From assembly GCA_036346155.1 (NCBI GenBank), contig JARFIY010000341.1, positions 7,325,001-7,389,000 of the forward strand: a stretch of DNA of 64,000 nucleotides, written 5' to 3'. Every line of letters starts with the position of its first letter. The stretch's first letter is position 1. The notes under the pieces are model-generated. The model had not been told where the DNA came from. It saw only the letters and a program-made list of their open reading frames with translations, and searched no databases. The translations under genes were made by a program, and so were the position numbers. This document shows positions 58,525-64,000 of this stretch, piece by piece. Origin of the DNA: Sinelater perroti (Eukaryota > Arthropoda > Insecta > Coleoptera > Elateridae).

Positions 58525-59985
58525 AGCCTGGTATCGAGGAGCAAAACGACACATGAAGTTTGCAGTGCGAAGACTATGGAAGGAACCGAATGATCATGTG
58601 CAGGACTGTTATTTTTGTATCGTTAACCCAAGTAAGCGGTCGAGCTGGTGAAAATGTTAAAAGATTTTTTACCCTGAACGTCCTTCAACGTCTTCTCCAG
58701 TACCTAACAGTGAAAATTTTCCCGTAGATAGTTTCGGAATTCAAGAGTCGCATAGTTCAACAGAATCCAGTGCACCGCTTACCAACACCGATGACAGTAA
58801 ATTCATGACAAAATCGCAGAGTTTTGGACCACATCTTATCGCCCCGACAGAATTCAATGATCCAATACGAGACCTAAACCTGCCCAAGAATAAAGCAGAG
58901 ATTCTAGGTTCACGATTGAAACAGTGGAATTTGCTTGAAGATGATGTGAAAATAACTGATCAAAGACAACGTCATAAAAGTTTTTTCACCAAAAAAAGAT
59001 GGATTTTGTTACTGTAGAGGCGTAACTGGTTTGTTAAAGAAAATCGAAATTCCGTGCATACCTTCTGACTGGCGGCTTGTCATCGATAGCTCTTCAAAAA
59101 ACTTGAAACCCGCCCTTCTTTACAATGGAAACCAATTTCCTAGTATTCCCGTGGCATATCTGTAATGCTTAAGGAAAATTACGATGGTGTAAAAATGGTA
59201 CTGGACAAATTAAAGTATATAGAATGCAACTGGCCAGTAATAGGAGATTTCAAGATGGTCGGTTTTCTGATGGGAATGCAAGGCGGGTGCACTAAATATC
59301 CTTGTCACGTTTGCTTATGGAATAGTAGAGCAGATACAGTACATTTCCAACAGCGTATATGGTCTGATCGAGTCGAGTTTCATATAGGAAAACATAATGT
59401 CAAGTGGGAACCAGTTGTAGAGCCTAAGAATATATTGATGCCGCCGTTGCATATAAAATTAGGCCTTATGAAACAATTTGTGAAAGCTCTGGGTCAAAAT
59501 TTTGAAGCTTTCGAATATATAAAGGGATTCTTTCCCAAATTACCTGAAGCTAAAATAAAAGCGAGTATTTTCGTCGGACCACAAATTAAAAAAAATAATG
59601 AACAGTAGTGAATTCGCACAATTACTCAACACTAATGAAAAGCAAGCCTGGAACAGTTTTAAAGCAGTAGCTAGTGGTTTTCTCGGAAACAATAGAGCTG
59701 ACAATTATCAAGAGTTGATTGAAACTATGCTTGAAAAAATCTTTAAAATTATGGGCTGTGAATGCCCCATAAACTTCATAAGCTACATGCTCACCTGGAC
59801 CAATTTAAAGATAATATGGGTGCCTACTCAGAGGAGCAAGGAGAGCGTTTTCACCAAGATGTGAGCTATGAACGACGTTACCAAGCGCAGTACAACGAGA
59901 ATATGACGGGAGATTACATTTGGGATTTAATACGAGAAAGTCCAAACAAACATAAGAAAATCACTAAAAATATTCATTTTTAAAC
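58525..59985 (+). pseudogene. Nearly complete ORF of an unnamed transposon-associated family (PHIKLGLMKQF family)
   Basis: Reads through with only a few frameshifts (near 58655, 59000, 59160, 59610, 59800). Motifs in order: KFAVRRLWKEPNDHVQDCYF (with Cys), a Ser/Pro-rich linker, ILGSRLKQWNLLEDDVKITD, DWRLVIDSSSKNLKPALLYN, WPVIGDFKMVGFLMGMQGG, KYPCHVCLWNSRADTV, LMPPLHIKLGLMKQFVKALG, FFPKLPEAKIKASIFVGPQI, then YSEEQGERFHQDVSYERRYQ and GDYIWDLIRES before the stop. I recall this ORF as widespread and multicopy in arthropod and cnidarian genomes, but I know no established name. The GDFK...GG...CxxC arrangement resembles DDE transposases of the CACTA/Plavaka type with a Cys insertion (inference). 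Confidence 0.7.
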
Positions 59986-60216
59986 TTGATTTTTTATTAT
60001 TTTACATTTCTATGCTAATATTAATCATTATTCATGAATTAAAAAAACTCCGATGTTTTGATGTAATTTATAAGATTACGAAAAAATCAGTCATTTTTCT
60101 TAAAATTCGAAAAATTGCTTTGTTTTCTACAAAAGCAAACTGATCAAAAACATTATTTTTTCCTTTATCAGTAACGTAGAAGAAACCAAAATTTGACATT
60201 CAAATGTCAGAGCCAA
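59986..60216. other. Short AT-rich spacer
   Basis: Probably the 3' flank or tail of the preceding element. No TIR could be paired. Confidence 0.4.
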
Positions 60217-62560
60217 AAATCGTATCTTTCTTTCTTTCTTTCTCTTTGTCCCCATTTATACCTCACGGTGTTGGGTCTTTTATCCATCTCTTGAAGGTGT
60301 TCCTTTCTCTTGCCATTCTCCGTATTTCAGTGATGTTTTTTCCTCTTTTCCTTGCCATTTCCTCTATTGATTCTTCCCACTGGATCCTTGGTCTTCCGCT
60401 TTTTCTTCTTCCCCCGGGTCTTATACTTAACATTTTCTTGGGTATCCTTTCCTCCCCCATACGAACCAGGTGCCCATACCAGCTTAGTTGTTTTTCCTCT
60501 ATTTCTTCTACTAGAGGTTTTACTTCTAGTTCGTCCCTTACGCTTCTGTTAGGTACCCTATCTCTTCTGGTTTTGCCTATTATCTTCCGGAGGTACCTCA
60601 TTTCTGCAGCTGTTATTCTCGATTTATGCTTGTCCAGCATCGTCCACGTTTCTGATCCATAATTGAGTGTCGGTGTATAGATGGTTTTGTATAAGTGTAG
60701 CTTTGTTTTAGTGCTTAATTCCTTCTTTCCTACTAGAGTGTTGTTTATTTGGTAGTAGACTCTACTTGCTTTGGCTATTCTGTTTCGTATTTCTTGGTCG
60801 ATCTTCCCGTCTTTATTTATCATTGTTCCTAAATATTCGTATGTTTCTACTATCTCTAGTTGTTGTCCATCTATTCTTACGTCTATGTTTTCTTCTCTTT
60901 CTTCTTTTGTGATGTGTAGAATCTTACTCTTGTTCTTGTTTATTTCATTCCTTTTCTTGCAGGCAGGCATTCCATATTTGGATGTTTCTTTGTAAGACAT
61001 TTACCTTGTCGGATATTAGAACAATATCGTCTGCGTAAATCAGGCCTTGTGTGTAAACTGGAATTAGGTTGTGGTACCCTAATCTTGTCGGTCTAGTTTG
61101 ATTCTTGGTTCTTTTTATTATTGTATCCATGTAGGCTACGAAAAGAAGTGGACTTAAGCTGTCGCCTTGTTTAACTCCCTTTTTTATTCTAAACTCTTCT
61201 GATGTCTTTCCGTTTAGTCTAACTGTTCCCGTCACATTATTGTATGTGCTTCGAATTACTCTTTGTAATTTTGAATTTGTTCCTAGTTCCTCTAATGCGT
61301 TCCATATGTGTTTTCTTGGTACTTGATCAAACGCTGATTTTAGGTCCAGGAAAGCTAAGTATATGTTCTTGTTCCTGTCTAGTGATTTCTCTATTATAGA
61401 TCTAAGAGTGTATATGTGATCTTGCGTTTGTCTGTTTGGTCGGAAAGCTGTTTGCTCTTCTTAGAGTTTATTTTCAATCTGAGCTCTTAGACGCTTTTCT
61501 AAAATTTTTGAGTATACTTTGAGCGCGACAGGTGCTAATCAGATCGCCCTGTAGTTATTGCAGTTAGTTGTATCTCCTTTCTTATGAATTGGTATGATTA
61601 CATTTCTTTCCCATTCTTGGGGTATTGATTCTGTTGTCCATGCTTGTTTGAATATTTTCTGTAGCCATCTTTCTACTACGAAACCCCCCTTTTTAATAAT
61701 TCCGGTGGTATGTTATCTTCACCTGCTGCCTTTCCATTTCGGGTCTCTCTCAGGGCTCTTCTTACTTCTTCTACACTTATTTCTTCCTCTGCATTTTCCT
61801 CGCTGTCTTCTCGGTTTGTTTGGCTTTCTAACGGTCTTTCTATATCTTCCTCATCTTCTCTCATTTTAAATTTTGCTGCATAGTGGTCCTTCCATGTTTT
61901 CAGGATGTTTTCACTGGTCGTTTGCAAATCTCCGTTTTGGTTCCTTATGTTTCGTACTTGTTTTGAACTGTTTCCTTTTAGCTTCTTGACTACATTCCAA
62001 AATAGTTTTTGGTTTTCCATATAATTATCATTTAACTTATTTCCGAATTCTTCCCAGGAGTCTTGTTTTGCTCTTTTTACGGCTTCCTTTACCTCTTGTC
62101 TTTTCCTTCGGTATGTTTCTTGATCGTCGGCACTATTTGTTCTTTTGAACCTGCACCAGGCTTCTTTTTTCTGTTTGATCTTGTTCTTAACCGTTTCGTT
62201 CCACCATTTGGTTCTTCTTTGGTTCTGGCCTGTTTTCACTCTTATTTTACCGCATATCTCGTTTGCTGTCAGGATTATTGTTTCTTTGGACTTTTTCCAT
62301 CTATCGTTGAGATTCCAATGTTCTTCTGTCTCTGCTTCTTGCTCTTCTAATCTATTTAATTTCCTGTTAAGTTCCCTTTTTTCTTGGTTTTCCAGTTCTT
62401 CTAGTTTTAATCTTTCGTATACTATTGGTGTTTCTTTGGGGGGTGTTTTCAGAATGGTGTCGGTTATCAGTAGTCGGTGGTCGGTGCTGAGTTCTGCTCC
62501 TCTTATTACTTTTACGTCTTGGATCGTATCGACCGGTGTAATCATTTTAATAACGGCTCT
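60217..62560 (-). mobile_element. RTE-like LINE, 5'-truncated, recent copy
   Basis: Same family as the 14.4-17.6 kb element. It shares the 3' end CCCAACACCGTGAGGTATAA followed by a GAAA tail (seen as TTTC at 60228-60246). The minus strand starts inside the endonuclease (VIRGAELSTDHRLLITDTIL, catalytic SDH-type residue kept as TDH). The linker has TKWWNETVKNKIKQKKEAWC. The RT has ETRNGKAAGEDNIPPELLKR, TAFRPNRQTQDHIYTLRSII, LAFLDLKSAFDQVPRKHIWN (motif A) and LIYADDIVLISDKVNVL (motif C). The C-terminus has EKQLSWYGHLVRMGEERIPK, RRKSGRPRIQWEES and TFKRWIKDPTP. It has only about four shifts or stops (near 61690, 61540, 61460, 60970), so it is younger than the other LINEs. No clear TSD was found. 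Confidence 0.92.
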
Positions 62561-63499
62561 GGTAACGGTTCCTAATTAATCAATTTATAATTCCAATCAT
62601 AGACAGCATCCCAATTCCTATATTTTTCTTAAATTTCTTTCTTTGCCCATAATCCATAGACCTGATCCAAACTACCAGATTGGTGTTTTTTAAATATGAC
62701 AAACTTTTTTTCCATTTTGACTAAGCTGCGTGTATTACAATTATTCTAGATCTAGGCCAATCAAATACTTTTTTGTCGCGATATTATCCCACAACCTCAG
62801 ATTGTTCAAGTGAAAACGTCTAATGTGATTAAAACGGAAAATGCGCTGACTACGGATGAAGAAACAATGTAACGTTGAAAAAGCCTACTCAGCGATGAAG
62901 TTTTCAAGGACGAACTACGGCCTTTCGTTCCGATAATAATCTATTTATTTTGAAAAAAGCTCGACTTTTCTCTTCAATAATAGACCAAGAAGTTTTACGG
63001 TAGTTTCTTGAAAGACGAACAGTAACTATAAAGTGATATCCTAGCGGATGAGCTAGGACTACGTAAAAATAAACGTTTCTATTTCTAAGTTCTTGACAAT
63101 AGTGTGCTAAGGTTCCCTTTAGACAAACATTCTGGTCCCCCTAAATTGTTAGAATTCCTTTAGTATGCAGTAAGGGCTAAAAATATTTTTACATTCTGTT
63201 TTTTCAGCAGAATTTCTGCAAACCGAGATATTTCTTCTTGAAAAAAAGGGGTTTACTTAATATGCGAATTTCATTGTTGAACTTCATAAGTCTTGATGTT
63301 TAGTGTGTGGTGTGGTACGAAAACCCTGTACATTTGTCATCATGATGGCGATTTTTTAAGAAAAAAAAATTAAACTTTTATGGTAGTTTTTATTTCTTAT
63401 GTTTTCACATGATTTTTTGTATTTATCTCCGAGACAAGATTCCTTGATCATCCGCACCTTGTAGGCTGACCCTTGTTTGATTATGTCGATATAAAGAAG
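62561..63499. other. AT-rich DNA, no gene seen
   Basis: No supported coding sequence. The Tc1-like element to the right presumably begins near its end, but its TIR was not identified. Confidence 0.4.
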
Positions 63500-64000
63500 G
63501 AATAGATACTTCTTATAGTCTGAAACTATCTACAACGACTGTCAAGCGTTGTCTCCGTGCTGCAGAACTCAATGGATATCGCCCCGCAAAGAAAACACTC
63601 ATTTCTGCCAAGAATCGTCGTGCGCGCGTCGCCTTCGCAAAGAAGCATCTTCACGTCTGCAGAGTGGCAAAATATCTTGTTCAACCGCGAATCAGCATTC
63701 CATCTCTTCGGATCGGATAAAATATCGCATGTGAGATGCCAGGAAAGTCAGAAATTCAATCCCCGTAGTCAGCTGTCCACTGTCAAGCATGGCGGTAGAG
63801 AGTTGATGGTGTGGGTTGCTTCTCGTTCAATGGTGTCGGTTCTCTTATGAGTATTCGTAGAGTAATAGATCGGTTCGTCTACATGGATGTACTACAAGAC
63901 CACATGTTTCCATATACAAAGAGAAAGATGACTCGTGGATGGATCCATCTGCAAGATAACGATCCGAAGCATTCTTCTGGCCTTGTCTCTGACTGGTTCC
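63500..64000 (+). pseudogene. Tc1-like transposase, cut by window edge
   Basis: Reads TTTVKRCLRAAELNGYRPAK and KTLISAKNRRARVAFAKKHL (end of the helix-turn-helix region), then WQNILFNRESAFHLFGSDKI (the family has SDES at the first catalytic Asp; here NRES). Next come FNPRSQLSTVKHGGRELMVW, IDRFVYMDVLQDHMFPYTKR and WIHLQDNDPKHSSGLVSDWF (second Asp kept), where the window ends. There are frameshifts near 63660 and 63830. The Glu motif lies outside. Wording is that of classical Tc1/Bari-type transposases, which insert at TA. Confidence 0.88.

Noticed and set aside
60204..60662. 152-codon plus-strand ORF rich in Ser/Leu/Pro
   Set aside because: Opposite-strand shadow of the RTE-like LINE C-terminal domain; the same holds for 62063-62579, 16255-16503 and 40419-40775.
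1..64000. CRISPR arrays, rRNA genes, bacterial operons, LTR retrotransposons or viral insertions
   Set aside because: None seen: no regularly spaced repeats with unique spacers, no rRNA-like sequence, no LTR pairs with protease/integrase, and no structural viral genes.

Overview
This is an AT-rich, gene-poor piece of an animal nuclear genome, almost certainly an arthropod and most likely an insect. The evidence is the mix of transposon remnants: many mariner and Tc1-like transposases, a Jockey element, RTE-like LINEs, a piggyBac scrap, a Helitron and a tRNA-derived SINE. There is no operon structure, no rRNA and no convincing complete host gene. A beetle would fit, but the sequence alone does not prove the order.

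Layout. 1-5.5 kb: a broken mariner-like transposase at the left edge, then AT-rich DNA with a degenerate repeat array. 5.6-9.5 kb: two decayed LINEs, one with an RNase H domain, the other carrying a long (AT)n tract. 9.9-12.8 kb: a Tc1-like element and a mariner, both with terminal inverted repeats (TIRs) and TA duplications. 14.4-17.6 kb: a full-length RTE-like LINE with a 12-bp target-site duplication (TSD). 17.6-22.3 kb: a Tc1-like pseudogene, a LINE endonuclease fragment split by a mariner, and a LINE RT fragment. 22.2-30.2 kb: a tandem segmental duplication whose copies carry different insertions (Helitron in one; mariner and SINE in the other), plus a third partial copy. 32.3-35.4 kb: a LINE split by a Mos1-type mariner. 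35.4-39.1 kb: piggyBac scrap, mariner, one possible host exon, and a mariner-like element split by a LINE 3' end. 39.1-44.5 kb: a full-length Jockey (11-bp TSD) inside another mariner-like transposase. 45.5-51.1 kb: a Tc1-like element, a mariner nested inside a mariner-like element, and a mariner remnant. 52-64 kb: a foldback repeat, small transposase and RT fragments, a nearly complete ORF of an unnamed transposon-associated family, a second RTE-like LINE copy, and a Tc1-like transposase running off the right edge.

Almost every coding region is broken by stops or frameshifts, so nothing here is expected to work as a system. The value is archaeological: at least six nested insertions and three empty-site comparisons give insertion order and exact element ends. 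The least explained items are the PHIKLGLMKQF-family ORF (58.5-60 kb), the foldback element (52.1-52.4 kb), the possible doublecortin-like exon (36.9-37.2 kb) and the dispersed repeat pair at 1.2 and 13.2 kb.
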